Shown here: positions 1-10,765 of the stretch, piece by piece
Layout of the letters: the number at the start of each line of letters is the position of its first letter
Numbering within the stretch: the first letter of the stretch is position 1
Source of the DNA: Adiantum capillus-veneris
Taxonomy: Eukaryota > Streptophyta > Polypodiopsida > Polypodiales > Pteridaceae
Assembly (NCBI GenBank): GCA_014529385.2
Contig: CM043949.1
Location: forward strand, 106,430,554 to 106,494,553
DNA length: 64,000 nt
Reading direction: 5' to 3'
Program-made: the position numbers and the translations under genes
Notes under the pieces: generated by a model
What the model was told of the DNA's origin: nothing
The model's database searches: none
Seen by the model: only the letters and a program-made list of their open reading frames with translations

Positions 1-200
1 TCAATGATGGGCTCTTGCTGAGGGCCATTAATTGACTCGGTCACTTGGTGGACATGGCCACGTTGGCTCACCTGGAGCTACATTTGCAATGGCTGCAACA
101 TGCCATGCTTCACCTTCTCCATGACTCCCTTTTCTCTTGGGCCACAGAGAATGGGCATACCCCATTTTCCCATGGGGGCATCCCTCCAAAAGAAAGGAGG

Positions 201-202
<2 letters not shown>

Positions 203-278
<76 letters not shown>
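203..278. repeat. (GA)n microsatellite
   Basis: A pure GA dinucleotide run of about 76 bp. The open frames that cross it encode only alternating Arg-Glu or Ser-Leu and are not genes. The surrounding 1-800 holds no recognisable gene or element end. Confidence 0.97.
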
Positions 279-281
<3 letters not shown>

Positions 282-803
282 TGATGCCTGTCCATTCTTG
301 TGTAGCACAGATGAGGAGGGTGCCATTCTCATCAAGGGCAGGCTCAGTTCAAAGTCGATGTTTGGTATCTCTAAATGCTCGTGAAGAAAATAGAGAGAAT
401 CGTAGACACGGACCCACTTGTTGTTTTTCCATGTGGCAGTTTCAAGAGGTGCCTCTCTCCATTGTTATAGTTAGAGTTAGAAGTTGCCAAGAAATTCTTT
501 TACCATAAGGGCATCGCACATTGGGTTAGTAATCTGGGTTGAGGCATGATGGAAAATTCAGCATACTAGGAATCCCAAGCAGTCTACGAACTTCGAGCAG
601 TGCTCATATAAACATGGAAAATTTAAGAGAAGGTCTTTCCACTAAATTTCTCTTAAAGGGTTTTGTCGGTCAAAAAATTGTGGTTGATTTACCATTAAAA
701 ATAGGTGCAATCTTGAATTAATTTTTTGTTGACGTTGTGCTTGAAGTCACCTAAGAGATCATGTTTGGTTTTTTTTTTGTATATGTGCCTTGCCCTATCT
801 CGC

Positions 804-1330
804 TCATTTTAGGGATTGCTTGGAAAATCTCACTCGAGCTTTGAGATTCCTCATTTTTTGGACCCATCTTGTTGTTTGTGATTGGTGTTTCCTTTGTTGC
901 AATTGGTAGGATGGTGCAATGGTAGGCTTGTTCTTAGTGTACATCACTTTTTTAGGCACCCAAATTTGTTTAGGATTGGTAGCAAGTTGGGTTTTGGGTA
1001 CCCAAAATTTCTTTGTTCCTTGCATGCTTGTTTTGTGTGGATGAATTATGTAATGCGCAATGGGCACTGGTATGAGTTTTCCCTGGTTATCAAAGATTTG
1101 AGAGTGGCTTTCCACTCTTTCTCTACTATAAGAAAATGGTACTCTTAGTTTGCCACCCTTGAGGGTTAATTTGAGAACCTTGTCATCCTAGTCTTGGACA
1201 GCTTTGTAGGTGCGTATCCAAGGAACTCCCAGCACAATATCTTCATTTATGTGCACATTTGGAATACAGATGAAGGTATGCGAGCATACAAATCCATAGA
1301 CAAAAATGTTAAAATTGATCAGATCCAATG
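804..1330 (-). pseudogene. Decayed gypsy-type protease and linker fragment
   Basis: Read on the minus strand, 1330 to 1140 gives a retropepsin-tail-like stretch (IVLGVPWIR-type residues, then TYKAVQD-like) with several frame breaks. The open frame at 1115-804 follows and carries two copies of a W-V-P-K motif. That tryptophan-rich linker is familiar to me from plant gypsy gag-pol polyproteins between protease and reverse transcriptase. No catalytic DTG/DSG was seen. The fragment is old and degraded. It lies downstream, on the minus strand, of an integrase fragment, which is the wrong order for one element, so two copies or a rearrangement are likely. Confidence 0.45.
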
Positions 1331-1589
1331 TTGGTGTGAGCTCTTTATGGCAGCCTTTGACTTGTGCTCGAGCGGCTGGATTGTTGCTTTTTTGTAAGTT
1401 GTGTAATTGATCGCATTAAGCCATGCACCTATATTAGCTAGTGCTTTGACTTGCCATTCTCCATTGGTCTCTACCTCATCATCTACTAGGGGTTGAATTT
1501 GAAGGGTAGATCTTGAGGGACTGGTTTTATTGTTGCTTTCCGCTTCAAAACTCAAATGCGTACTTCCTCTTGGGCTTCTTCAATCATCT

Positions 1590-2750
1590 AATTCCATTTA
1601 AGATTTCATTCCTTCACTGCATGGATTCTTTGCAAAAGGTCATTAATCAAAGGTAGATGATATTTGCACTAATCGAGTTTTCCATGATCTCTCTATCTAA
1701 TGTCGCTAGTTTGATAGCACCACTCGGTGAAACTTCCTCAATGACAAAAGGACCGTGTCCCTTTTTCTTGAATTTGGGTATATGTTGTTTCAAGGAGTAA
1801 ACTAGAACCAAATTCCCTTGTTCAAAAAATTTTTGTCAGCAAATGTGAGTCAAAAAATTGTTTTTGTTTTTGTGCATATATAAGATCAATGGCTACCAAT
1901 CCTTGTTAATCTAGACTTTCTAAGTCCTTGAGTCATTCTCACAACTTGTGCCTTCTCCATTTCAACTCGTGTGCAACTCTGAGAGTGGATAATAAAAATT
2001 CCATGGGTAGACTTGTGTCTAATCCATAGACCAAGTTAAAAGGAGTTGTGTTCAAGGTTGTTCTGAATAAAACTCAATACGGTCATAAAGTGGAATGAAG
2101 ATGCATCTCCCAATCCCTTCTACCCAAACTAAAAATCTTGGTAAGCATAGAGCTATGAATCTTGTTTCTATGTTCTGCTTGACCGTTTGCTTGAGGATGA
2201 TAGGGTGATGATTTGTTATGTATTACCATAAACTCACTCAACAAATGTTCTATCACTTCATTGAGGAAATGCAAACCTCTATCACTTACAAGCTCAATAG
2301 GAAGTCCATACCTAGTGACTATGCATTCTACAAGAATGCAGTGGTGGTTTTAACATCGCTCTTCCTAGTGGATCTTGCCTCATCCCATTTGTTACGTAAT
2401 ATGTGACCACAATAATATATTGCGCCTTAATTTTGTATGCCAAAGGTTGTATTGGGCGCACAAAGTCTATACCTCACTTAGCAAATGTGCGTGCTCCCAT
2501 CATAGGGCGCAATCGCATACTATCAATTCTTGTCGACATCTTTGGTCACTAACATGAATCACATCAATGAACAAATTCTTTTGCATTAGCAAACAATGTT
2601 GGCCACCAGATGCCTACCATCAATATAGCCTTAGTTGTGGTTTCATGAGAGAAATTGCATCCTAGAAGACTTACTTGCACTTGTTCCAAGATAGGAAAAT
2701 ACTCATCTTCATTGGCATACACCCTAACTTCTTGGTCCTTTCCTCATTGA
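1590..2750 (-). pseudogene. Decayed Ty3/gypsy integrase fragment
   Basis: The minus strand from about 2750 to 1590 reads as a gypsy integrase with many stops and frame changes. A zinc-binding-like start (WWPTLF, then Cys residues) lies near 2620-2560. A core segment follows (GIDFVRPIQ near 2470). The motif SSPYHPQANGQAEHRN at 2270-2083 is the conserved stretch around the catalytic glutamate of gypsy integrases. A C-terminal segment reading KFKKKGHGPFVI-like lies at 1800-1740. No reading frame longer than about 60 codons survives, so this is a relic. Confidence 0.7.
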
Positions 2751-2811
2751 GAAAGATGATTTTAAAAAAAAACCAAGAAAAAAATGAGGAAACTACAAGG
2801 GGAAACCAACA

Positions 2812-3179
2812 ATGAAAAGGAAACCCCTGAGGCAGAGCCTAAGAAGGATGAAAAAACCAAAAAGTGCAAGTTTGGGAGGATATGTACTAGTTGAAAAAGT
2901 GAATGAACCTCTAGACACACTTTTGAAAGCTTATGAGGCATTGTTAAAAGATAACCAGGCCCAGGAACAAAGATGGATAACATACCCATACGTGCTGAGT
3001 TGGAAAAGAAAAGGCTGGGGATGTGTCAAAAGATGATCCAAATAGCCCAGGCTTTGCTAGATCCATAGAAAAGAAAACAAGAGGGTTGGGTGGAGATTCA
3101 AGCTCCAACACTAGTGGTCCCACCAAGACACAAGACTTAGAGGATAGCTGAGGTTCCCACAATTGAATTAAAACTCGTA
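2812..3179 (+). pseudogene. Left part of old gypsy-like element G0
   Basis: A Lys-rich open frame (2812-3036) and an out-of-frame continuation run up to the C1 insertion point. Removing C1 together with one copy of its AAATT duplication joins this stretch directly to 10766 onward. It is therefore treated as the upstream part of the gypsy-like coding sequence found there. No conserved domain is visible in this part, and assignment rests on contiguity only. Confidence 0.3.
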
Positions 3180-3184
3180 AAATT
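3180..3184. repeat. TSD of C1, left copy
   Basis: AAATT directly abuts the C1 5' LTR and is repeated at 10761-10765, immediately after the outermost 3' LTR. It defines the whole 7.6-kb rearranged unit as one insertion. Confidence 0.9.
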
Positions 3185-3778
3185 TGCTAAGTATGGAGCC
3201 TGATTTACCCCTTGTAATTTTTTGTGGCAAAAACGCACATTTGTAAGGCCCCCATTATGAGGAGAAGCCATCGTGCGTGAAGGAAAATCACTCGTCAAAA
3301 ATAAAAATCACTCGCCAGAAACCAAAATTTTCACGGCCACTTCGCTGGAATATTCCTTTTCGTTGGAATATTACGGTCGGACGACGGTCGAAAAGTGGGC
3401 GGTCGTTGGTCGATAGTCAATGGCCGGTGGCCAGTGGGTCGAGTTCAAAAGCGGACTTGTCTTCTCAAGGGTGGCCACACATGGGCAGATTGGAGGGTTC
3501 GATTTGGACTTATCTACACAAGGGTTGCTACACATGGCTGCCTCTCATGAGAAAGGGCAGCCCTTTTGGCCTATAAAAGGAGGCCATTTCTACATATATT
3601 TCATAGTTTGAGGTTGATGCAACAAGGTGGGTGTGAGGTGGTGAGAGTGAAGCAAGGAGGGAGCTCTATTAAGGGTATAATCCCTTTGTGAACTACTTCT
3701 TGTTTTGAAGTACTAAAGCCATTGAGTGGCTGCTTTTCCGTGGATGTAGACCACATTGGGTGAACCACATATATTGTG

Positions 3779-3832
<54 letters not shown>

Positions 3833-3916
3833 AATAATCTCTTGTGTGTGAAATCTATCTCTCTCCATTAAGTAATCTATTCAAATATCTATTTAGCTAC
3901 GTCATATTTCCTAACA
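3185..3916 (+). repeat. C1 5' LTR
   Basis: It begins TGCTAAG (one change from the family TGTTAAG) and ends CCTAACA, the expected TG...CA ends with short inverted termini. A TATA-like CCTATAAAAGG lies near 3570. It carries an expanded (TC)n run at 3784-3828 that is much shorter in the 3' LTR. Confidence 0.93.
3784..3828. repeat. (TC)n microsatellite in C1 5' LTR
   Basis: About 46 bp of TC. The matching place in the 3' LTR (about 10660-10676) has only about 16 bp, so the run expanded or contracted after insertion. Confidence 0.9.
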
Positions 3917-3918
3917 AC

Positions 3919-3930
3919 TGGTATCAAAGC
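3919..3930 (+). other. C1 primer-binding site
   Basis: TGGTATCAAAGC starts two bases after the LTR. It is the initiator-Met-tRNA primer site (usual form TGGTATCAGAGC) with one change. Confidence 0.85.
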
Positions 3931-3989
3931 AAGGTTTGCTCATAGCTAAATTATCTCAAGGAAAGGATTCCTTGAATTGAGTGGGAGTT

Positions 3990-5508
3990 ATGGTGGATGA
4001 AGGGAAGCTCAATATTGAGAAGTTCAACAGCAAAAACTACCAACATTGGAAGATGCAGATTAAAGACTATCTCTACCAGAAGGACCTCTATTTGCCACTA
4101 GGCGGTCTTACAAAGAAGCCCACAACAATTGTAGATGAAGCATGGATTGTCCTTGATTGAAAGGCACTGGGAACAATCCGGTTAAGCTTAGCATCAACGG
4201 TGACCTTCAATGTTTTGGAGATGAAGACTACGGAGGACTTGATGAAGTCACTTGACGACTTCTACAAGAAACATCGGCATCCAATAAGGTATTTCTTATG
4301 AAGCGCTTGTTCAATCTAAAGATGGCAGAGAATGGTTCAATTGCAGAACACCTAAATGACTTTAACACAAACATAAGTCAACTTCGATCGGTGAAAATAA
4401 ATTTCGATGATGAAGTGCGAGCTCTCCTTATACTATCATCTCTATTGGATAGTTGGGACAGCCCCCAGGGGATTCACTCTATATTAAAAAAAAGGATGCC
4501 ACCTGCGAGCAAAAAACTTTGATAAAGCCCCTATATATGACTCATATTAGGGAATATGATCCCCATTTCTATGTTTATAAGACAATCAATGAAGAAAACT
4601 ATCATACTCCTATGTTACATATAAAATTTAGGTCTCACATGATCTGAGTAAAACTAGTATAAGAGTGTGCAGCATAGTGACTGGCAACCTACCAAGGAAC
4701 CACTTCTCTGTATATAACTAGATGTACCCTCAGTGTGTCTTAGTTTGAATTTCAAACTATGTGCATGATCAATCAGCATTATGGCTACTCGTCCATTTCT
4801 GACCCATCCAAGGCTAGTGTAAAGCAACCCTTGACGTGATCCAAATTAGCCCTTATCTATAACCGTCTTGATGCAAAATTTTGATGTGTGACTTGATAAA
4901 AAACTTCCCCAAAACTCATCCAAGTTCTAGTGCAAACTAGTGACCAATCGTTACAAGTAATCAACCCGGGTCAGGTCCCCCCCCCCCCGCCCCCCTCCCC
5001 CATAGATATGATACCCCCCTCCCTTATTTTGAAGCTTGGGAGAGAATTTATTGGGAGCATTCCCTTGACTTATACGCTTATGTAGCTTGTAAAAAACCCC
5101 CTCCTCTGCACTTATGTGGTGCAGTATGTTTTCCATGGTGAATCCCCCGGGGGACAGCCTTGTGATGGCTATAAGTAATTCTATTTCTGGCACAAATACT
5201 CTTAAGTTTGATAATGTTGTGGGTGTTCTCTTAAGCGAGGAAATACAAAGGAGAAGCACAGGAGGATCATCAAGTGTTGCACTGTCAGTGGAAACAAGAG
5301 GAAGGCCTAAGGAGAGGTTCAAAAACCAAAAGGGTCGTGATCGCTCAAGACGGAGCAAGTCACGCACAAAGTCAGTTCTTGAATGTTGGAACTACGGCAA
5401 GAAGGGCCACATCAAGAAGGATTGCTAGTCCACGAAGAAGAAGGATTGCTAGTCCACGAAGAAGAAGGATACTGAGTCTCAAGACAACAAGCCAACATCG
5501 GAGGCCAA
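3990..5508 (+). pseudogene. gag: C1 gag pseudogene
   Basis: Copia Gag, the RNA-packaging capsid and nucleocapsid protein. The start ATG at 3990 matches that of C2 by position and context, and translation begins MVDEGKLNIEKF with the NYQHWKMQI motif typical of the copia gag domain. An in-frame TGA replaces an Arg codon near 4159, and a frameshift follows near 4273. A 688-bp transposon interrupts the frame at 4464. The zinc knuckle near 5383-5426 reads CWNYGKKGHIKKDC; the second cysteine has become tyrosine, so zinc binding is probably lost. A 24-bp tandem duplication with an in-frame stop follows at 5418-5465. C2 shows the intact form of every one of these features. Confidence 0.88.
4464..5151. 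mobile_element. Non-autonomous DNA transposon in C1 gag
   Basis: This segment is absent from the same place in C2. Its ends are 14-bp inverted repeats with one mismatch (left CCCAGGGGATTCAC, right GTGAATCCCCCGGG). An 8-bp direct duplication, GGACAGCC, flanks it at 4456-4463 and 5152-5159. Removing the insert and one copy restores the C2 gag sequence. It has no convincing coding region, and a C-rich stretch lies at 4978-5010. The 8-bp TSD is compatible with hAT-like or P-like transposition, but the termini do not match a family I can name. Confidence 0.88.
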
Positions 5509-5509
5509 T

Positions 5510-6542
5510 GTGGCAGGTAAAGTAGAGCAAGATGCTCTAATTTTCTCATTAGACAATGTGTCTAATTCCTGGATAGTAGATTCTGGGACTTCATTCCATG
5601 CGACACCACACAAGCAACATTTCCAAGATTACACCAAAGGTAATTTTGGGTATGTATACTTGGGAGATAATGAAGCTTGTGAGATTGTTGGCAAAGGTAC
5701 ACTTTTTGTCAAAACTGCTAACGAAAATGAATGGAAGCTTAAAGATGTTAGGCATATTCCTTCTCTTCGGAAAAATTTGATCTCTATAGGACAATTGGAC
5801 GATGAAGGTCACAACATTGCATTCGGAAACAAATGGTGGAAGATCTCAAAGGGATCTTTGGTGGTTGCCAAGGGAGAAAAGGTCGGTACACTTTACTTGT
5901 GTACTATCAGCACGCAACCTTCAACTTGTGTAGCAACTACAGCAAGATGCTCTAATTCTCTCATTAGACAATGTGTCTAATTCCTAGATAGTAGATTCTG
6001 GGGCTTCATTCCATGCGACACCACACAAGCAACATTTCCAAGATTACACCAAAGGTAATTTTGGGTATGTATACTTGGGAGATGATGAAGCTTGTGAGAT
6101 TTTTGGCAAAGGTACACTTTCTGTCAAAACTGCTAATGAAAATGAATGGAAGCTTAAAGATGCTAGGAATATTCCTTCTCTTCGGAAAAAATTGATCTCT
6201 ATAGGACAATTGGACGATGAAGGTCACAACATTGCATTCGGAAACAAATGGTGGAAGATCTCAAAGGGATCTTTGGTGGTTGCCAAGGGAGAAAAGGTCG
6301 GTACACTTTACTTGTGTACTATCAGCACGCAACCTTCAGCTTGTGTAGCAACTATAGCAATTGACAGTGCGGTGTGGCACTACCGGCTTGGGCATATGAG
6401 TGCCAAAGGAATGCAAATCCTTCAAACGAAGAAGCTTCTACCACGTTTGAAAGAAGTGGACTTAAAGTTCTGTGAAGATTGTGTTTATGGTAAACAAAAG
6501 AGGCTAAAATTTCAAAAATCAGGAAATGAAAGAAAAAATTAA
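5510..6542 (+). pseudogene. pol: C1 protease and pre-integrase region with tandem duplication
   Basis: The aspartic protease motif reads WIVDSGTSFHAT at about 5570-5605, with the copia-style DSG catalytic triplet. It is followed by SLRKNLISIGQLDDEG. The next 415 bp (5941-6355) repeat the preceding 415 bp (5526-5940). In the second copy TGG has become TAG before the DSG, and because 415 is not a multiple of three the frame also shifts. The pre-integrase zinc-finger segment follows at about 6365-6510 (WHYRLGHMS, then CEDCVYGKQ). This open frame ends in an A-rich stretch at 6530-6545, and integrase continues in the +1 frame. Confidence 0.85.
5526..6355 (+). repeat. 415-bp tandem duplication in C1
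   Basis: Two direct copies (5526-5940 and 5941-6355) start at AGCAAGATGCTCT-like sequence and differ at roughly ten positions. C2 has one copy, so the duplication is specific to C1 or its lineage. Confidence 0.9.
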
Positions 6543-7281
6543 AAAACTTGAGTTGGTTCATTCTGATGTTTGGGGTCCTGCAAGTACACCATCACTTGGT
6601 GGCTCGTTGTACTATGTAACATTCATAGACGATGCGACTAGAAAAACATGGGTTTATGTCATGAAGAATAATTCCGATGTATTTTCCATATTTCAAAGGT
6701 GGAAAGCCTTTGTGGAGAATGAAACAGATACCAAGGTTACACGCCTCAGATCCGACAAAGGAGGTGAATATTGCAGCCAAGCTTTTGAAATCTTTTGTGC
6801 TAGCAATGGCATTCAAGAGGAAAAGGACAACGCCAAGGACACCTCAAAAAAACGGGATTCGGAAAGGATGAACAGGACAATCATGGAGCGAGCAGGAAGC
6901 ATGCGGCTACATGCAGGCCTACCACTTGCGCTTTGGGTGGAAGCTATAGGTACGTCTGTGTACTTAATCAATCGATCACCCTCAATGGCATTGGATGGGG
7001 GAATTCTAGAAGAGGCATGGATAGGTAAACCGGTGAATTATGCATTTCTCAAAGTGTTTGGGTGTGAGGCTTTCATGCACATAGATAGAAGCCTACGATC
7101 AAAGCTAGATGCAAAGTCCAAAAAGTGTTTCTTCATTGGCTATGGAGAAGGTGACTTTGGGTATCGCCTATGGAATCCTGAAGATGGTAAAATCTTAAGG
7201 AGTAGGGATGTAATTTTTAACGAACAAAATATGTACAAAGATTACTTGGAAAGAAAACAAACAAAAGAAACAAGTGATTAG
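6526..7281 (+). pseudogene. pol: C1 integrase
   Basis: A copia integrase core. HSDVWGP carries the first catalytic Asp, and RSDKGGEY, near residue 79, carries the second. The glutamate region near residue 115 is damaged: a local frame change replaces the PQQNG motif seen in C2 with KKRDSERM, though the frame then recovers. SKKCFFIGYG, typical of the copia integrase C-terminal part, follows. The frame stops at a TAG at 7279 where C2 reads through GDEYMELEDG, so one substitution separates it from the RT frame. Confidence 0.88.
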
Positions 7282-7284
7282 TAA

Positions 7285-8977
7285 ATGGAGCTTGAGGACG
7301 GTAAAGACTCAAGGACTGCAAATGGTGACAATGTGCAACAACGTCAACCAAATGAGGAGCCTCAACCTATTCTCCGAAGATCTACAAGAGCAAGTAGACC
7401 TCCAAAAATGTTTGTTCCTTCCTTCAACCATCTCTTGATCTTAGATTCTGGAGAGCCGGAATCATACGAAGAAGCTATGCAACACAAATCCAAAGAAGAA
7501 TGGACGAAGAGCATGCAAGTGGAGATGGACTCACTACATCGCAACCAAACATGGGAGTTGGTTGATTTGCCTAAAGGTAAGCGGACACTTCAAAACAAAT
7601 GGGTGTACAAGCTAAAGGAAGAAGAAGGTGGGAAGAAAAGGTACAAGTCTAGGCTTGTGGTAAAAGGGTTTTCTCAAAACAAAGGTATTGACTTCAATGA
7701 AATATTTTCTCCTGTTGTAAAAATGAACTCAATTAGGCTTGTCTTAAGCCTTGTGGCTGCTCATGATCTAAATCTTGAGCAAATGGATGTAAATATAGCA
7801 TTCCCTCACAATGACTTTGAGGAGAAAATTTACATGCTTCAACCAAAGGGGTATGAAGTAAAAGGTAAGGAGAAAATGGTTTATAGATTAAAGAAAAGCT
7901 TGTATGGACTAAAGCAAGCATCAAGACAATGGTACTTGAAGTTCGATCGATGGATGTTAGATCATGGATTCAGAAGATGCAACTCAGATCATTGCGTCTA
8001 CACAAAGAATTTGGGAGATGGGAAGTTCATCATCCTAATGTTGTATATTGATGACATGCTAATTGAAAGTGCTAACATGCAGGACATCAAAGACCTAAAA
8101 GAGGAGCTGTGTAAATCTTTTTCAATGAAACATTTAGGTGCTGCAAAGAGGATACTTGGTATGAAAATATCAAGGGACAGGACGAAGAAGACAATAAAGC
8201 TATCTCAAGAGGATTACATCAAGAATGTACTAGAAAGGTTTGCAATGCAAAATACAAAACCAGTTTCTACTCCTTTGGCTGGTCACTTTAAACTAACGAA
8301 GGATATGTGTCCAAAGACACAAGAGGAGATAGCCTATATGTCTAAAGTTCCATATGCTGCAGTGGTAGGTTCTCTAATGTATTCTATGGTCTGGACAAGG
8401 CCAGATATTGCACATGCAGTGAGAGTTGTGAGTAGGTTCATGGACAACCCAGGTAAAGAACACTGGCAAGCTGTGAAGTGGATACTTAGGTATCTAAAAG
8501 GGACAACAACAAATGGTTTGTATTTTGGAGGAACTTGTATTTTTCTAGCAGGGTATGCTGATGCAGATATGGCAGGTGACAAAGATACTTGAAGGAGCAC
8601 TACTAGCTATGTCTTCACGGTTGGATGCACAGCAGTAAGCTGGGCTTCAAAGCTACAAAAAGTGGTCTCAATTTCTACCACAAAAGCAAAGAAATTATGT
8701 GGCTTCATAGATTCTTAGAAGAGCTTGGATTCAAACAAGACAATTGTGTCTTGTGCACTGATAGCCAAAGTGCTATCCATCTTGCAAATAACTCGGCCTT
8801 TCATTCAAGGACAAATCACATTGAGGTGAGACATCACTTCATACACACTCTTTTGGAAGAGGGATAGCTAAAGCTAGGAAAGGTGCATACAAGTGAAAAT
8901 CATGCAGGCATGTTTACAAAGGTGATCAACAAGGAGAAGTTGAGCTTTTGTTCATCTTCAATCGGCATTCAAGGATA
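7285..8977 (+). pseudogene. pol: C1 reverse transcriptase and RNase H, first copy
   Basis: A copia RT starting at the NKWVYKLK motif. The catalytic motif reads LYIDDML (usual YVDDM), and the preceding QMDVNIAF supplies the first conserved Asp. The 435-codon open frame ends at a TGA (8590) where C2 has Arg in DKDTRRS. The RNase H part continues with a roughly 30-bp deletion near 8690 that removes the TEAEYVA motif. It ends near 8977 at a position matching the C2 stop. Enzymatically dead as read. Confidence 0.9.
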
Positions 8978-9027
8978 AGAAGCCAAGATGGAAAGCAGTC
9001 AGAGGTTTGGTTTGTAGATCAGTCTCC

Positions 9028-9038
9028 AAGTGGGAGAT
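9028..9038 (+). other. C1 internal polypurine tract
   Basis: AAGTGGGAGAT directly precedes the internal LTR start. The same tract precedes the 3' LTRs at 10029-10039 and 18233-18243. Such a tract primes plus-strand DNA synthesis in LTR elements. Confidence 0.8.
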
Positions 9039-9160
9039 TGTTAAGTATGGGGCCTGATTTACCCCTTGTAAGTTTCTGTGGTAAAAACGCACATTTGTAA
9101 GGCCCCCATTATGAGGAGAATCCATCGTGCGTGAAAGAAAATCACTCGCCGAAAACCAAG
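9039..9160 (+). repeat. Truncated internal LTR start (U3) in C1
   Basis: It begins TGTTAAGTATGG exactly like the family LTR and follows a normal polypurine tract. After about 122 bp (AAAACCAA) it changes abruptly to RT coding sequence (GAAGACATTAAAG). The join is inside U3, and the sequence on both sides shares only a few bases, so it is a recombination junction and not an LTR end. Confidence 0.88.
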
Positions 9161-9979
9161 AAGACATTAAAGCTATCTCAACAGGATTACATCAAGAAGG
9201 TACTAGAAAGGTTTGCAATGCAAAATGCAAAACTAGTTTCTACACCTTTGGCTGGTCACTTTAAACTAACGAAGGATATGTGTCCAAAGACACAAGAGGA
9301 GACAGCCTATATGTCTAAAGTTCTATATGCTACAATGCTAGGTTCTCTAATGTATGTTATGGTCTAGTCAAGGCTAAATATTGCACATGCAGTGGGAGTT
9401 GTGAGTAGGTTCATGGACAATCCAGGTAAAAAACATTGGCAACCTGTGAAGTGGATACTTAGGTATCTAAAAGGGACAACAACAAATGCTTTGTATTTTC
9501 GAGGAACTGATATTTTTCTAGAAGGGTATGCTGATGCAGATATGGCAGGTGACAAAGATACTCGAAGGAGCACTACTGGCTATGTCTTCACGGTTGGAGG
9601 CACAGCAATAAGGTGGGCTTCAAAGCTGCAAAAAGTGGTCTCACTTTCTACCACAAAAGTAGAGTATGTAGCAATGACGGAGGCAAGCAAAGAAATTATG
9701 TGGCTTCACAGATTCTTAGAAGAGCTTGGATTCAAATAAGACAATTGTGTCTTGTGTAGTGATAGCCAAAGTGCTATCCATCATGCAAATAACTCAGCCT
9801 TTCATTCAAGGACAAAGCACATTGAGATGAGACATCACTTCATACGCACTCTTTTGGAAGAGGGACAGCTAAAGCTAGGAAAGGTGCATACAAGTGAAAA
9901 TCCTACAGACATTTTGACAAAGGTGGTCAACAAGGAGAAGTTGAGCTTTTGCTCATCTTCAATCGACATTCAAGGATAA
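9161..9979 (+). pseudogene. pol: C1 duplicated RT-RNase H segment
   Basis: A second copy of the 3' part of pol, matching 8186-8977 closely but with different lesions. It has a TAG at 9367 in place of the Trp of VWTRPDIAHA and a TAA near 9737. RNase H motifs that copy 1 lost are kept here: SLSTTKVEYVAM and SDSQSAIH with the catalytic Asp. The segment is followed by the usual polypurine tract and a complete LTR. It lies inside the element's single TSD, so it was present when C1 integrated. Confidence 0.9.
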
Positions 9980-10039
9980 GAAGCCAAGATGGACAGCAGT
10001 CACAGGTTTGGTTTGGAGATCAGTCTCCAAGTGGGAGAT

Positions 10040-10760
10040 TGTTAAGTATGGAGCCTGATTTACCCCTTGTAATTTTTTGTGGTAAAAATGCACATTTGTA
10101 AGGCCCTCATTATGAGGAGAAGCCATCGTGCGTGAAAGAAAATCACTCACCGGAAATAAAAATCACTCGTCAGAAACCAAAATTTTCACGGCCACTTCGC
10201 CCGAATATTCCTTTTTGCCGAAATTTTACGGCCGAGGACGGCGGCCGGAAAGTGGTCGGAAAATGACCGATTGGTTGGCCGGTTGGCCGGTGGTCGGAAG
10301 TCAATGGCCGGTGGCCGAATTCAAAAGCGGACTTGTCTTCTCAAGGGTGGCCACACATGGGCGGATTGGAGGGTCTGATTTGGACTTATCTACACAAGGG
10401 CTGCTACACATGGCTGCCTCTCATGAGAGATGGCAGCCCTTTTGGCCTATAAAAGGAGTCCATTTCTACACATATTTCATAGTGTGAAGTTGATGCAACA
10501 AGGTGGGTGTGAGGTGGTGAGAGTGAAGCAAGGCGGGAGCTCTATTAAGGGTATAATCCCTTTGTAAACTACTTCTTGTTTTGAAGTACTAAAGCCATTG
10601 AGTGGCTGCTTTTCCGTGGACGTAGCCCACATTGGGTGAACCACATATATCGTGTGTACTCTCTCTCTCTCTCTACTCTAATCTCTTGTGTGTGACATCT
10701 ATCTCTCTCCATTAAGTAATCTACTCAAATATCTATTTAGCTACATAATATTTCCTAACA
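10040..10760 (+). repeat. C1 3' LTR
   Basis: It begins TGTTAAGTATGG, ends TTTCCTAACA and is followed by the AAATT TSD. It shares with the 5' LTR the subfamily-specific AAATAAAAATCACTCG segment and a GGCCACTTCGC stretch that are absent from the C2 LTRs. Confidence 0.92.
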
Positions 10761-10765
10761 AAATT

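Larger units (their letters stand above)
3185..10760 (+). mobile_element. Ty1/copia LTR retrotransposon C1, rearranged
   Basis: A copia element of 7,576 bp with outer LTRs at 3185-3916 and 10040-10760 and a perfect 5-bp TSD (AAATT). Gene order is gag, protease, integrase, RT, RNase H, as expected for Ty1/copia. Three rearrangements distinguish it from its relative C2: a 688-bp DNA transposon in gag, a 415-bp tandem duplication in the protease region, and a 3' tail made of a truncated internal LTR start (9039-9160) fused to a second RT-RNase H segment (9161-9979). All reading frames carry stops, so this copy cannot be autonomous. Confidence 0.93.

Noticed and set aside
45-508. Several overlapping frames of Arg-Glu or Ser-Leu repeats
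   Set aside because: They are translations of the (GA)n microsatellite and have no other coding signal. The same holds for 20113-20420 and 57399-57507.
4464-5151. Small reading frames (for example 4453-4647 and 4951-5367 minus)
   Set aside because: They lie across the non-coding transposon and its C-rich tract and show no motif.
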